Shown piece by piece: positions 31,334-43,978 of a DNA stretch of 64,000 nt. Origin of the DNA: Wuchereria bancrofti (taxonomy: Eukaryota > Nematoda > Chromadorea > Rhabditida > Onchocercidae); NCBI GenBank assembly GCA_005281725.1, contig SSBO01000012.1:13329297-13393296 (forward strand). Direction: 5' to 3'. The position numbers and the translations under genes are program-made. The notes below the pieces were generated by a model. It was not told the DNA's origin, ran no database searches, and saw only the letters and a program-made list of their open reading frames with translations. Position 1 is the first letter of the stretch, and each line of letters begins with the position of its first letter.

Positions 31334-31432
31334 TTAATTTATCGAAACTGTGCGAAACTTTTGGTGAAGTTCGTTCGCATCATTTTGTCACTCCGACTCA
31401 TCGTTTATTTTGTCTCCGAAAGATCATTCGTC
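31334..31432 (-). pseudogene. AMPK gamma exon 13 counterpart, haplotype 2, prematurely stopped
   Basis: Homologous to 19964-20075. The acceptor is kept (TTTTAG at 31434-31433). A 1-nt deletion in an A run gives TAA at 31405-31407 after eight codons, and a further net deletion of about 12 nt follows. Either the tail is dispensable, or this copy is decaying, or exon 13 is not a true coding exon. Confidence 0.6.
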
Positions 31433-31992
31433 CTAAAAGATAACTCTCTCATTAACCGTTAATTATAACTTCGACAGTAAAAGAATTCTAATTTTTTGTC
31501 ATACATTCAGTATGTTATTGATGTTCCTTGCAGGATCGCATGCTTCAATATTATTTGTTCTTATTATCATTATTATTTCATTTTTTATTTTTTGGAATAG
31601 CGGTCTACTTCAAGGAACTTCGATCTCTTGATTTCGAAATAAAGTGTTCTTTTCATAATTTTTTTTTTTCATAAACATCCAATTTTTCATAATTTTTTTA
31701 AAGAAACTAACGATTCGAGTCCTTCTGGAAGTATGCCCAATCTGAAAAATGTATTCCTCATTTTAATTCAAATTTCGCAACTGTTTCAATTAGATAAACG
31801 TTTTGGAATTATGTCATTCCCTTAAAATCCTTTAACAAGAACATATGCATGCCGTTTCATCTTTAATTCTAATATACATAGATCAAATAATTAGCATAAA
31901 TGTCAAGTTAGCAGAATATTTACTTTTCCATAAATATCATTCACTAAAGCCATAAATTTTAATCTTTCAAAAAATTAAATATAAAAACATAT

Positions 31993-33567
31993 AAGTTGTG
32001 CCGTGAATGCTGACTAAAACGCGAATGATAATGAAGATTTTCGGCTGACGTATCAGCTACATTAACAACCAAAAAATTCATTATATCAGATAAAGAAATC
32101 AAACCCTGTAAAGAAGATAAACTGTTAAATCAAATAATTTGAGAAAGTGAGAACTTATAAGAGGATATTACATTTCTTCACATAAATACATGATCATTTA
32201 AGAGGAACGACAGTGTTACTGCCTGTGACATGCAAGATCAATTAAAATCTGAAATCATTTGTATTGTTACATTTAAAGAATTACTACTCTTCAAATCTAT
32301 TCGAATTACTAAATCAATAATAGCATGAATCTTATATATTCCATAATTTTATTAACTTCAGACATAATATAAAATGTTTAAAATATAAAATCTAGAAATT
32401 ACCTCAATTGCGCCATTATCTTTTAAAACACAAAGTCGATGAACATTCCTTTCAACAAGTACTGTAATAGCTGTCCACAATGAATCATTTACTGATATTG
32501 AAACGACACGATCTTTTTCAAGCTATAAAAAAGTAAAAAATAAATAATTTACAAAAATGTCAAAATTGGCAAAACATTTTGAAAAAGCTGTTTTTGGATG
32601 AATCTTTTCAGCATTGAACGATTTTAAATTTCAATTTTTAAAGAAATCAATCGAATTATTTTTATTATTAATAGAGATGATTTTTATATTCTTATATAAT
32701 ATCATATATATATATATATAAAGGAATAAACTGAACCCTGAAAGTATTCCGGAAAGCTAGTGCTTCTTCAACCGTTACATCAAGCTCATCAATTTTATCC
32801 TCTAACGCTACACCAATCGCATCGAATCGTGAATACATATCCACAACCCGGAATGTATTATGCTCCACAACTGGGACACCGCTGACACCTTTATTTAGTA
32901 ATATATCAAGACATAAAATTAAAGATGTATCCGGATAGACCTGAAATGTAAGGTAAATTATAGGTTATGAACCTAATATCTCTCAAGCATTTATTTATCC
33001 AATATAATTACTTCACTTCGATATAAAGTTCCTACACCCACTAGTAAAACTGTGGTAATTTCTAATTCTGCTGATTTCTTGGAATGATACTCACGATCAA
33101 TTGAATAATATGGATCATCAACATATGGCTCATTCTGGTTCACTCTACAACAATATGGTTCATTCTTCAGCCTATCTATGATAGCGTCCGCTACGACAGT
33201 TATTTAGTACAAAGTTTCATAAATTTAGCTTAGAAACTATTTTCTAAATCAGTAGATTTTTTCCATCATCAAATCTTTTTATTTTGATGAAGAATTTTTG
33301 AGAAAAAAAACCATTAAAAACAAGACAAAAAAAAAAAACTTCATGTTAATTTGTCAAATAAAAACAAACAACTAACTTTTTTTTAAGTTAAATCTATTCC
33401 ATTTCTTGTTCAAATGGATGTTTTCTTTTTTTTTTCCGAAAAATATATTTACTTCATAGAGTTTAGAAACTATTTCAAATACTTACTACACGTATGCCAT
33501 CATATGTGCCAACACCAAGCTCTTTACAGGTTTTATTATGATAACCAGGAATGTAAAGTGATTGACC
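31993..33567 (-). CDS. aakg: AMPK gamma exons 9-12 (haplotype 2, switching to haplotype 1)
   Basis: Exon 12 (31993-32105) and exon 11 (32403-32522) are haplotype 2 versions. Exon 11 differs from haplotype 1 only synonymously, whereas exon 12 has Met to Thr and Ser-Ser to Asn-Leu at its end, and its donor GT is AT. From the TA repeat at about 32715 onward the sequence is identical to haplotype 1 through exon 10 (32737-32940) and exon 9 (33487-33567, encoding IPGYHNKTCKELGVGTYDG). A haplotype switch inside the contig explains this. Function is as for the main entry at 54845. Confidence 0.8.
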
Positions 33568-33894
33568 CTAGAAAAAATAAAGAAAATATGACCAGTAAAG
33601 GATAAATAACAATAATTGGAAACAAAATGAACACTGACTATAACCAAATAATACAATACTAACACTTTTTGCTAGGACCGATATTATGGAAGGTATTTGT
33701 CTCTTATGCTCAACACATTTCTTAGTAGCTCTTCTAGCCGAATTAAAGATTATTTAATTCTCCAAACAAAGTTCACTTAGATTTACCAACTTAGCAGTAA
33801 AAATTGCCTCAAATTTAGTCTCTTTCTACATTAAATAACATCAAGTTGGCATCCAATCTTGATAAGACATCTACATAAAAATTTGAAGGAAAAT

Positions 33895-33895
33895 N
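33895..33895. other. Assembly join (single N)
   Basis: Left is haplotype 1-like sequence that continues at 56768. Right starts inside exon 10 of haplotype 2, so exons 9 and 10 are repeated across the join. Confidence 0.85.
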
Positions 33896-36800
33896 TCGTA
33901 TCGAATCGTGAATACATATCCACAACCCGGAATGTATTATGCTCCACAACTGGGACACCGCTGACACCTTTAATTAGCAATAAAAATTAAAAACAAGATA
34001 TAAAATTAAAGATGTATCCGGATAGACCTGAAATGTGAGATAAATTATAGGTTATACTTATAAACCTAATATCTCTCAAGCATTTATTTATCCAATATAA
34101 TTACTTCACTTCGATATAAGGTTCCTACACCCATTAATAAAACTGGTGGTAATCTCTAATTCTACTGATTCCTTAGAATCATATGCATGATCAATTGAAT
34201 AATATGGCTCAACAACATATGGCTCTGGCTCACTCTACAACAATATGGCTTCAACCCATACGGCTCATTCTTCAGCTTATCTATGATACGCTATGACAGC
34301 GTCCGCTACAATTACTTAATACAGAATTTTATAAATTTAGCTTAGAAACTACTTCCCAAATCAGTAAATTTTTCCATCATAAAATCTCTTTATTTTGACA
34401 AAGAATTTTTAAGGAAAAACCACAAAAAAAACCTTTCTTTATCATGAATACTTCATGTTAATTTGTCAAATAAAGACAAAATCTTAAACAACTAACTTTT
34501 TTCTAAATTAAATGCATTCCATTTCTTGTTCAAATGGATGTTTTGAAATACTTACCACACGTATGCCATCATATGTGCCAACACCAAGCTCTTTACAGGT
34601 TTTATTATGATAACCAGGAATGTAAAGTGATTGACCCTAGAAAAAAAGGAAAATATGACCAGCAAAGAATAAATAACAATAATTGAAAACAAAATGAACA
34701 CTGATTTTAGCTGACTTTAACCAAGTAATACAATACCAATACTTTTTACTAGGATCGATATTACAGAAAGTATTTGTTTGTTATGTTCAACACATTTCTT
34801 AGTAGCTCTTCTAGCCGGATTAAAGATTATTTAAAGAATTAAATAATCTTTAATCCGACTAGAAAGTTCACTCAGATCTACCAATTAGCAGTAAAAATTG
34901 TCTCAGATTAAGCCTCTTTCTACACTAATTAAATCAAGTTGGCATCGAATCTTGATAAGACATCTACATAAAAATTTGAAGGAAAATAATGACGATCGAT
35001 AAATAATAATATAATACAATAAATAAATGACTTACGAAAAGCCATAAAAATTTTAGAATTCGTTTATGGGTCAAAATGAACAATGGACTTCCATCACTTG
35101 GATCTAACACTGGTAAACGATGTATATGTTGTTTACTGAGTAAAAAAGCGGCTTTCAATAAACTGAAATTAACAGACAATGAAGCAATCATTTAAGTATA
35201 ACGTATCCTAGAAATAGTAAAATACAAAAAATTGTAGAGAATTACAAAACTGTTTTGAAAATGGATTCGATGAGAAATCTTACCCATAAATGGTTCAAGA
35301 AAATAAATATCTCACATTTGAATCCTGAAGATGGGGACAAATTGAGAAACTATTTGTTCGAAATTTTATTTCGTAAAATTTTAAATTGCCCGAAAACCAT
35401 TTCTCAAATTTAAAAGTTTCTCACAAAAACAAACCCACTTTATTTAGTAATAATAAGAGGGTTTGTTTTGATAAATACGTATACCTTTCTTCTGCAGTTA
35501 TTGATACAAGATCCATTAATTTTCCTTCACGGCACACCAAATCTGTAAAAATTAAAAATGAAAAAAAAAAGAAAAAACGAGAATTACACAATTTCCGGCA
35601 AATGCACAAAACTAATGAATAAAATTGCCAAACATTAATATTACTTGTTTACATTTCGGAAATGGTTTTTTAGCAATGCAAATTATGCTTTCATCCGGAA
35701 AGATTAATTTAGAAAGAATTAAAAATGAAATAAAAACCTCGATATTCGGATATGGTAAGGGTTCCGATGTCTTCATTTGGTGTATTTATTATGGCACCCG
35801 CCACTTCTATTATTTTCTTTTCATTCTGACATTTATCATTCATTGTATTGATTTCTTGCTTCTCCACATTTGACATTTCCGATTCTTTTAGTTTATCATT
35901 CAATTCTAAATCCATATTTTTATTTATATCTTCCTTAATTATTGCAGAATTTTTTTCTCCCTCGCACACAGCTCCTTTTTTCTCATCTTTCCCTTCTTTT
36001 TTCATCCTGAAAAGAAAAAACAATAAAGAATAACAAACAAAAAAAATCCGGAAGAGTATATTATGATAGAATTTCAGATTTTTGTAATTGACCCCATTCG
36101 GCTATATGCTCAGAAATGAAATCTCAAAATATAGCAAACCTAACCTAATAGTTTTAGTTTTAAATAATAACCACATTAACCATGCATTCTTTTTTTTGGA
36201 TTAAATTTGATTTAATACATTTTTCGGATTTTCAATTTAAGCTTGGTGTGAGATTTAAAATCTCAAATATTAAAAAAGTTACTTGTGTAATAACAAAAGA
36301 ACTTGGATAAAATCTGTCACAGATAATATACCAACAACTGCATTATTTTTAGCTGAATCCGATAGCAATACATGTCGTGCATCTATAAGAAATTATTCAT
36401 AAATATTATTTTAACAATTATTATTTTAACAATTAGAAAGTAAATTCATTTTCAATCTAAATTAAAGAGAAGTGGGTTGAAATTTTTTTTAGAAATAAGG
36501 TATATATCAATTATTTTTGGCATCCAATATTTCAGAAAAAAAAATTTTTAAACTTTGACGAGCAAATATGCTTTTTACGGACGAAACTTCATAAATATAA
36601 TAAAAATAATAATTTAGATAGGTACAATTCTCATGAAACTAATTACTCAGATATAGTGGGATTCGAGATATAAGATTAAGGAATTAGATCATAATTTAGT
36701 GTAAATAATTTATGTACACTTTAAATTTAGTGTAAATAAAAAACTTATGTACCGGTGTAAATAATTTATAAAAATAACTTTGTATAAAATTTAATAATAT

Positions 36801-37132
36801 AACAGTGTTATAGTAATGATTAAATTCAATAAATTTAAGCAAAAAGATGAAATATAAAAACAAAACAGTCCATTTCCAAAATTTCCACAAATCATTATTA
36901 AATTTGAAACTTACTCTGATATATAAGTCCATTAAAAGCTTTTTTGAGTTGCAACTTAGTGTCAAAAACAACCATTTTAGAACTTGTTGGCATCGCTTCA
37001 TAGCAAGCATTAAATTGCATCATCAAATGAACATAATTTAATTTCAAATTTGAACTATTCTGCACATTTGAACTGTGTTGTGAATTGCCAACCGTTGATG
37101 AAGCTTCAGTTTCCCGACAAGTTGAACTAAAT
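33896..37132 (-). pseudogene. aakg: AMPK gamma exons 4-10, haplotype 2, exon 10 frameshifted
   Basis: Exons: 10 (33896-34027, cut by the join), 9 (34556-34636), 8 (35036-35162), 7 (35485-35542), 6 (35738-36006), 5 (36283-36382) and 4 (36915-37132). Exons 4-9 are open and in phase. Exon 8 (LLSKQHIHRLPVLDPSDG) is identical in protein to haplotype 1, and the exon 6 insert differs at about ten residues. Exon 10 carries a net 8-nt insertion in the segment after YPDTSLIL and reaches TAA at 33974-33976, removing CBS3 and CBS4. The lesion is about 80 bp from a contig end, so a sequencing or assembly error is possible. Exon 4 has one extra Met codon relative to haplotype 1. Confidence 0.75.
34811..34862. 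repeat. Near-perfect inverted repeat, haplotype 2 only
   Basis: Two 22-bp arms (34811-34832 and 34841-34862) pair with one mismatch around an 8-nt spacer. Haplotype 1 at about 56602-56640 has only the left arm and different sequence after it. Confidence 0.8.
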
Positions 37133-37156
37133 CTGAAAAAAAAATTTAATATGATT

Positions 37157-37157
37157 N
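37157..37157. other. Assembly join (single N)
   Basis: The sequence after it (37158-38399) repeats 35618-36859 base for base at an offset of 1540, so this is an unmerged overlap. Confidence 0.9.
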
Positions 37158-37277
37158 AATAAAATTGCCAAACATTAATATTACTTGTTTACATTTCGGA
37201 AATGGTTTTTTAGCAATGCAAATTATGCTTTCATCCGGAAAGATTAATTTAGAAAGAATTAAAAATGAAATAAAAAC

Positions 37278-37922
37278 CTCGATATTCGGATATGGTAAGG
37301 GTTCCGATGTCTTCATTTGGTGTATTTATTATGGCACCCGCCACTTCTATTATTTTCTTTTCATTCTGACATTTATCATTCATTGTATTGATTTCTTGCT
37401 TCTCCACATTTGACATTTCCGATTCTTTTAGTTTATCATTCAATTCTAAATCCATATTTTTATTTATATCTTCCTTAATTATTGCAGAATTTTTTTCTCC
37501 CTCGCACACAGCTCCTTTTTTCTCATCTTTCCCTTCTTTTTTCATCCTGAAAAGAAAAAACAATAAAGAATAACAAACAAAAAAAATCCGGAAGAGTATA
37601 TTATGATAGAATTTCAGATTTTTGTAATTGACCCCATTCGGCTATATGCTCAGAAATGAAATCTCAAAATATAGCAAACCTAACCTAATAGTTTTAGTTT
37701 TAAATAATAACCACATTAACCATGCATTCTTTTTTTTGGATTAAATTTGATTTAATACATTTTTCGGATTTTCAATTTAAGCTTGGTGTGAGATTTAAAA
37801 TCTCAAATATTAAAAAAGTTACTTGTGTAATAACAAAAGAACTTGGATAAAATCTGTCACAGATAATATACCAACAACTGCATTATTTTTAGCTGAATCC
37901 GATAGCAATACATGTCGTGCAT
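37278..37922 (-). CDS. AMPK gamma exons 5-6, redundant assembly copy
   Basis: Exon 6 (37278-37546) and exon 5 (37823-37922) are identical to those at 35738-36006 and 36283-36382. They are best treated as the same exons assembled twice. Confidence 0.85.
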
Positions 37923-38399
37923 CTATAAGAAATTATTCATAAATATTATTTTAACAATTATTATTTTAACAATTAGAAAGTAAATTCATTTTCAATCTAA
38001 ATTAAAGAGAAGTGGGTTGAAATTTTTTTTAGAAATAAGGTATATATCAATTATTTTTGGCATCCAATATTTCAGAAAAAAAAATTTTTAAACTTTGACG
38101 AGCAAATATGCTTTTTACGGACGAAACTTCATAAATATAATAAAAATAATAATTTAGATAGGTACAATTCTCATGAAACTAATTACTCAGATATAGTGGG
38201 ATTCGAGATATAAGATTAAGGAATTAGATCATAATTTAGTGTAAATAATTTATGTACACTTTAAATTTAGTGTAAATAAAAAACTTATGTACCGGTGTAA
38301 ATAATTTATAAAAATAACTTTGTATAAAATTTAATAATATAACAGTGTTATAGTAATGATTAAATTCAATAAATTTAAGCAAAAAGATGAAATATAAAA

Positions 38400-38400
38400 N
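38400..38400. other. Assembly join (single N)
   Basis: 38401-39266 repeats 36191-37056 at an offset of 2210. Confidence 0.9.
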
Positions 38401-38492
38401 TTTTTTTGGATTAAATTTGATTTAATACATTTTTCGGATTTTCAATTTAAGCTTGGTGTGAGATTTAAAATCTCAAATATTAAAAAAGTTAC

Positions 38493-39266
38493 TTGTGTAA
38501 TAACAAAAGAACTTGGATAAAATCTGTCACAGATAATATACCAACAACTGCATTATTTTTAGCTGAATCCGATAGCAATACATGTCGTGCATCTATAAGA
38601 AATTATTCATAAATATTATTTTAACAATTATTATTTTAACAATTAGAAAGTAAATTCATTTTCAATCTAAATTAAAGAGAAGTGGGTTGAAATTTTTTTT
38701 AGAAATAAGGTATATATCAATTATTTTTGGCATCCAATATTTCAGAAAAAAAAATTTTTAAACTTTGACGAGCAAATATGCTTTTTACGGACGAAACTTC
38801 ATAAATATAATAAAAATAATAATTTAGATAGGTACAATTCTCATGAAACTAATTACTCAGATATAGTGGGATTCGAGATATAAGATTAAGGAATTAGATC
38901 ATAATTTAGTGTAAATAATTTATGTACACTTTAAATTTAGTGTAAATAAAAAACTTATGTACCGGTGTAAATAATTTATAAAAATAACTTTGTATAAAAT
39001 TTAATAATATAACAGTGTTATAGTAATGATTAAATTCAATAAATTTAAGCAAAAAGATGAAATATAAAAACAAAACAGTCCATTTCCAAAATTTCCACAA
39101 ATCATTATTAAATTTGAAACTTACTCTGATATATAAGTCCATTAAAAGCTTTTTTGAGTTGCAACTTAGTGTCAAAAACAACCATTTTAGAACTTGTTGG
39201 CATCGCTTCATAGCAAGCATTAAATTGCATCATCAAATGAACATAATTTAATTTCAAATTTGAACT
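38493..39266 (-). CDS. AMPK gamma exons 4 (partial) and 5, redundant assembly copy
   Basis: Exon 5 (38493-38592) and most of exon 4 (39125-39266, cut by the join at 39267) are identical to 36283-36382 and 36915-37056. Confidence 0.85.
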
Positions 39267-39267
39267 N
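39267..39267. other. Assembly join (single N)
   Basis: 39268-39769 repeats 36655-37156 at an offset of 2613, after which the sequence continues into new intron 3. This contig therefore extends the one ending at 37156. Confidence 0.9.
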
Positions 39268-39527
39268 AGTGGGATTCGAGATATAAGATTAAGGAATTAG
39301 ATCATAATTTAGTGTAAATAATTTATGTACACTTTAAATTTAGTGTAAATAAAAAACTTATGTACCGGTGTAAATAATTTATAAAAATAACTTTGTATAA
39401 AATTTAATAATATAACAGTGTTATAGTAATGATTAAATTCAATAAATTTAAGCAAAAAGATGAAATATAAAAACAAAACAGTCCATTTCCAAAATTTCCA
39501 CAAATCATTATTAAATTTGAAACTTAC

Positions 39528-42500
39528 TCTGATATATAAGTCCATTAAAAGCTTTTTTGAGTTGCAACTTAGTGTCAAAAACAACCATTTTAGAACTTGT
39601 TGGCATCGCTTCATAGCAAGCATTAAATTGCATCATCAAATGAACATAATTTAATTTCAAATTTGAACTATTCTGCACATTTGAACTGTGTTGTGAATTG
39701 CCAACCGTTGATGAAGCTTCAGTTTCCCGACAAGTTGAACTAAATCTGAAAAAAAAATTTAATATGATTTAAAAAGCTTTGTACCCGAAAATTATTAAAA
39801 TTGTCTTTTTTGGGCAATTATCAAAAATTAAAATTCAAATTTTTGATTACTGTGCGTACATAAGTTCAAAAATTTTCTTAATCTTATAGCAATAAATAAT
39901 GCTATAGTATAAGTAAAAGAGATATTGCAAAATTGACTTCCCATTATGAAAACAAAAAAACAAAACAAAACAAACAAAAAAGAAACAAAGAAATAGAAAC
40001 AAAACATTTCTTTCTATTTGCTACCTTCTAGAAATCATAAATAAGTGACAGAATGATTATTTTTCTATTATGCATTTTTTCCTTTCTCTTCATCCAAATT
40101 ATCATATTCTTATTTAAATCACTAAAATTATCATTCTGTTATCAATGCTATAACAATTATAAACGTAAAAGATTTGACCCTAGTGAAGTTAAACCATTTG
40201 TAGTATAAGAATGATTTATACGATGTACAAATATGTACTTATTGTTATATCGCCGAATATTTCTAGTAAATATATAATACATACTCTAATTTATAATCTA
40301 ACTTCCTAACTTATAATAGTAATAATATAAAGCACAGAAATAAATCAAAAACACAGAGAGTTGTTTTCAAAATGAAAATGTTCAGACAGTAGGAAAGAGA
40401 AAATTTAGTTTTAAAACAATGAATTCATCACAGTTACTGAAATGAAATGAATTTTGAAAAACAAATATCTATTGAAATACTTCAACTAGATGGCAAAATA
40501 AATAATTTAAGCAAATTAAAATTAACAAAAGTTTCAAGCATAATACAGCCATAAAGCTAGAGCTGAGCAAATTTCAAATAATTCTAATTGAATGAAAAAA
40601 TTGAAAAGTGAAAGTGTAACGAAAAATGAAATTTACTCAAGACTCAGTGTAATCAATGTATTTATCCGAAAAACAATCTGTGATAACAAATATTTATATG
40701 CAAAACTTTTTTTTTTATATGGAATTAAAATAAGTCGAAATATAATTGGGAGCATATTTCAAACAACTTACAAATTTATCAAATACTTTCAGAAATTTAG
40801 AAAATCATATGACTGATGAATTAAAAAATTTCTGACTCCTACTTTATACTTGTTAAGTGAAAAATATTCATAGACAATTACTATAAGAAAATAATAATTG
40901 AAATTACAAATATTACTCTATTCACTTTCATTGTTATTCACAAATAGCTGTGTGATAACAATCTGTGGTAACAATCAAAACAGTAACAAATACACACATT
41001 TGTGATGGATAAAATTAACTCACTAAGATTCAACAATGATTACATCTGATAAATAACATTAAAAATTACAAATAAGAGAGATTATTGTTAACTGCTCAAA
41101 TTATTTCCATTAATTACTGTAGTAAGCGTAAAGTATACAATGGAAAAAAGGTGTTCACAAAATATTTGAAGTATAATATCCAGCAAATACAACTGATATG
41201 TGTATCAGAGTAAACAATCACACTGTATCATTACAGTGTGATCATTACACTGTATCATTAGCTAAAAATCAGGTTAACATCAGATAATAATTCGAATCTG
41301 ATGTTAACGCAAAACAATTAAAACAAAATATTCTAGAAAAGATTCAAAAAATATTCAAAACAATAAAATATTCTTTTTTTTTTATTTGACAAATGTGCTT
41401 GCTGAAGTTTTCGTTTCACATATATTTATTACGATAATTAATAATAACAATAATAACAATAATAATAGTAAGAATAATAATAAATAAACAATAATAACGA
41501 TAACATAATAATAATAAAAAATAATATAATAAATAATAGCTTTATTGCAAAAAATATCATATTCATTTAATCTGACAGAGTCAACATACTATAGTTTAAT
41601 TTACCTTTCAAGTTCAACACTACCAATCCTATTTTTATCTTTCAATGTGGTAGAATATCCATTATTAAAATATTAAAAAAAAAGGAAGGAAAAGAAAAAA
41701 AAGTAGAATAAATATTAGGAAAATTCTATTTTTTCTAAAATTTCATACATAAAAGAATAGTTTTTAGAATTGTATTTATTTTATCATAGAATTTTTATTT
41801 CTATTCAAATCTAATTAATCATTTTGCTCTATTTTAAAATTTATTTTCTCATTTCATTATTTTCTTCACAATGCTATCATTTGAATGAGATAATGCTATG
41901 CTAATCAGTAATAAATCAGCAATGATGCTTAGCCATAACTAAACGAAATAAACGTACACAAAAATTGACAAAAATTCTCAAAAATTACTATCTGCAATAA
42001 CTTTGTTTTTTCATCACTTTCTATCTCTTCTTCTCATCATGACTTCACTTTTTTCCTTGGTTTAGCAAATCTATTTTACTTAGTCAATAAAATAAAAAAA
42101 AAAGAAAAAATTGGTGGGATCATTGGTGATATACTTTTCAGCTCTTTTCTATTTCGATTTCTTACTTTGTTACACATGGATTTTAAAAAGTTTCTTGTAT
42201 AATCTAGAAAATCTTACAAAATTCATAACTGATAGTCTTATTTCTCAATTACATTATTAATAACCTGTTCGTAGGTTACCAGTAATGTGATTACATGATA
42301 AGAATATAATTTTTGAAATTCCCCTCCTTTTACTACTATTTTAATCTTTTTCTCTATCACCTGTGTAAACACTGATCTTGTATATATAAGCATATTTTTT
42401 TTCCAATTTCATAAATAATTTATCTACTCTTCGTAAATATCATTTACAGCTAAATCTGTGAGAAAATGCAGCAATTTCATTTCCTATCTCATTTCACTTA

Positions 42501-43134
42501 ATATTCTTGCGAAAAAAAAAATATTATTTAAAATTCCTTCGGGAAATTCAAATGTCGAATTTTTGCTAATGTGAGAATAGCAAATAATAAGACTTTTCTA
42601 ATAAAAAAAAGACAAAGTACAAAGATAATCTTAATCATATTTCTGCTTGAATTATCTCTTTTCACTTCGTTTTTTCCAACAACCAATAAAAAACGAAGTC
42701 AAAATTCTCAAGCTTATACAACATTATATAATGTAATGATGGAATAAAAATATTAAATTACGTAGTTGTTGAAAGGATAGAAAGAGAGATTTAGAAGATA
42801 TTAACAAAATATTTAAAATACAAGAAGTAGGATAAATTTTTATGCATTACTAGAAAAAAAAATTGAAAGTAACTTCATGAATCATTGTTACTTTTGCAAA
42901 TGAAAAACTAGTTTTCTATGCGATATCAAACTTACCAAATTTTCTAGATGATCTCTGAACAATAAAACATTCCAAAAATTGATATAATTAAAATGGAATT
43001 GGTGTAAAAAAAAACGAAAATGCAAACAACTACTAAATTACCTCACGGTACTTGAAGGAATATTTCGATGTGATGAAAAATTTCGAAGTTGGATAACATT
43101 CACCTTCTCCTGTACTGATTTCGAAACAATAGAA
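39528..43134 (-). CDS. aakg: AMPK gamma exons 3-4 with intron 3, haplotype 2
   Basis: Exon 4 (39528-39745) encodes a Ser/Asn-rich stretch, then [20 protein letters not shown] and [19 protein letters not shown], the entry into CBS1. Exon 3 (43042-43134) encodes SIVSKSVQEKVNVIQLRNFS. The 3.3 kb intron between them contains hairpins at 41273-41308 and 42251-42288 and AAT-rich tracts (41440-41540) but no supported exon. The 74-codon plus-strand frame at 40592-40816 is not supported. Confidence 0.8.
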
Positions 43135-43373
43135 CTGAAAATTAATTTTACAATTAAATACTTAGGCACAAAATATGCCGCTAATAATTATAATTCTATA
43201 ATATTACATTTGCAACAAATGAAAACAAATTAGCATACAAATTAATATAATTGAAATTCATTTTGTTTTGTTTTCAGTATTAAATAATTTGACAATAAAT
43301 GAATTGAAGTATAAAATATACATTATGAAACAAAATAGTCGTGGCTAAAACAGAACTCTTCTTTTTTACCGAA

Positions 43374-43386
43374 NNNNNNNNNNNNN
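43374..43386. other. Assembly gap (13 N)
   Basis: 43387-43539 repeats 43221-43373 at an offset of 166, so the true gap is negative (an unmerged overlap) in intron 2. Confidence 0.9.
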
Positions 43387-43978
43387 GAAAACAAATTAGC
43401 ATACAAATTAATATAATTGAAATTCATTTTGTTTTGTTTTCAGTATTAAATAATTTGACAATAAATGAATTGAAGTATAAAATATACATTATGAAACAAA
43501 ATAGTCGTGGCTAAAACAGAACTCTTCTTTTTTACCGAAACTGCAAATTTAAAAAAAAAACATTTGAAATTTAGAATGAAAATGATTGCACATAAAATAT
43601 AAGACAAAGTTATCCTTAAAAGTATCATCAATCTATCACATTGAACCAATCCATTTATGCGATTCAGATGAGGAAGCAAAGCGATAAATTCAACAAGTCC
43701 TTAAGAGATGCACCAATTCCAAGAAATTCAGCAAATAATTTGAAAACAAAAAGATGAGAAATGTAAGCTGAGACAAACGGCAATCGATTCTTGAAATAAT
43801 AATAATCCAGTCCTTTCATCTATTTCAACAGAACAACATAATGGAATCAAATTGAAGCAATAAAATCTTTAAAAAGATGTTTACATGTCAACTATCAGCA
43901 ACAACCATCATACACAAAAATATTACTTTCTTTATCTGAACTAACACAAATATAGTGTTCCTTAATTAACAACAATAC

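Noticed and set aside
35625..35873. Repeated 82-codon plus-strand ORF (also at 37165-37413)
   Set aside because: Antisense shadow of AMPK gamma exon 6, duplicated only because the contig overlap was not merged.
36696..37041. Repeated 104- and 64-codon ORFs (also at 38906-39251 and 39309-39654)
   Set aside because: Frames over exon 4 and its flanking intron repeated by assembly overlap; not separate genes.
41600..41660. Possible extra exon between exons 3 and 4
   Set aside because: Haplotype 2 has a donor but no acceptor, and haplotype 1 (about 60825-60900) has an acceptor but no donor GT, so neither copy could splice it.
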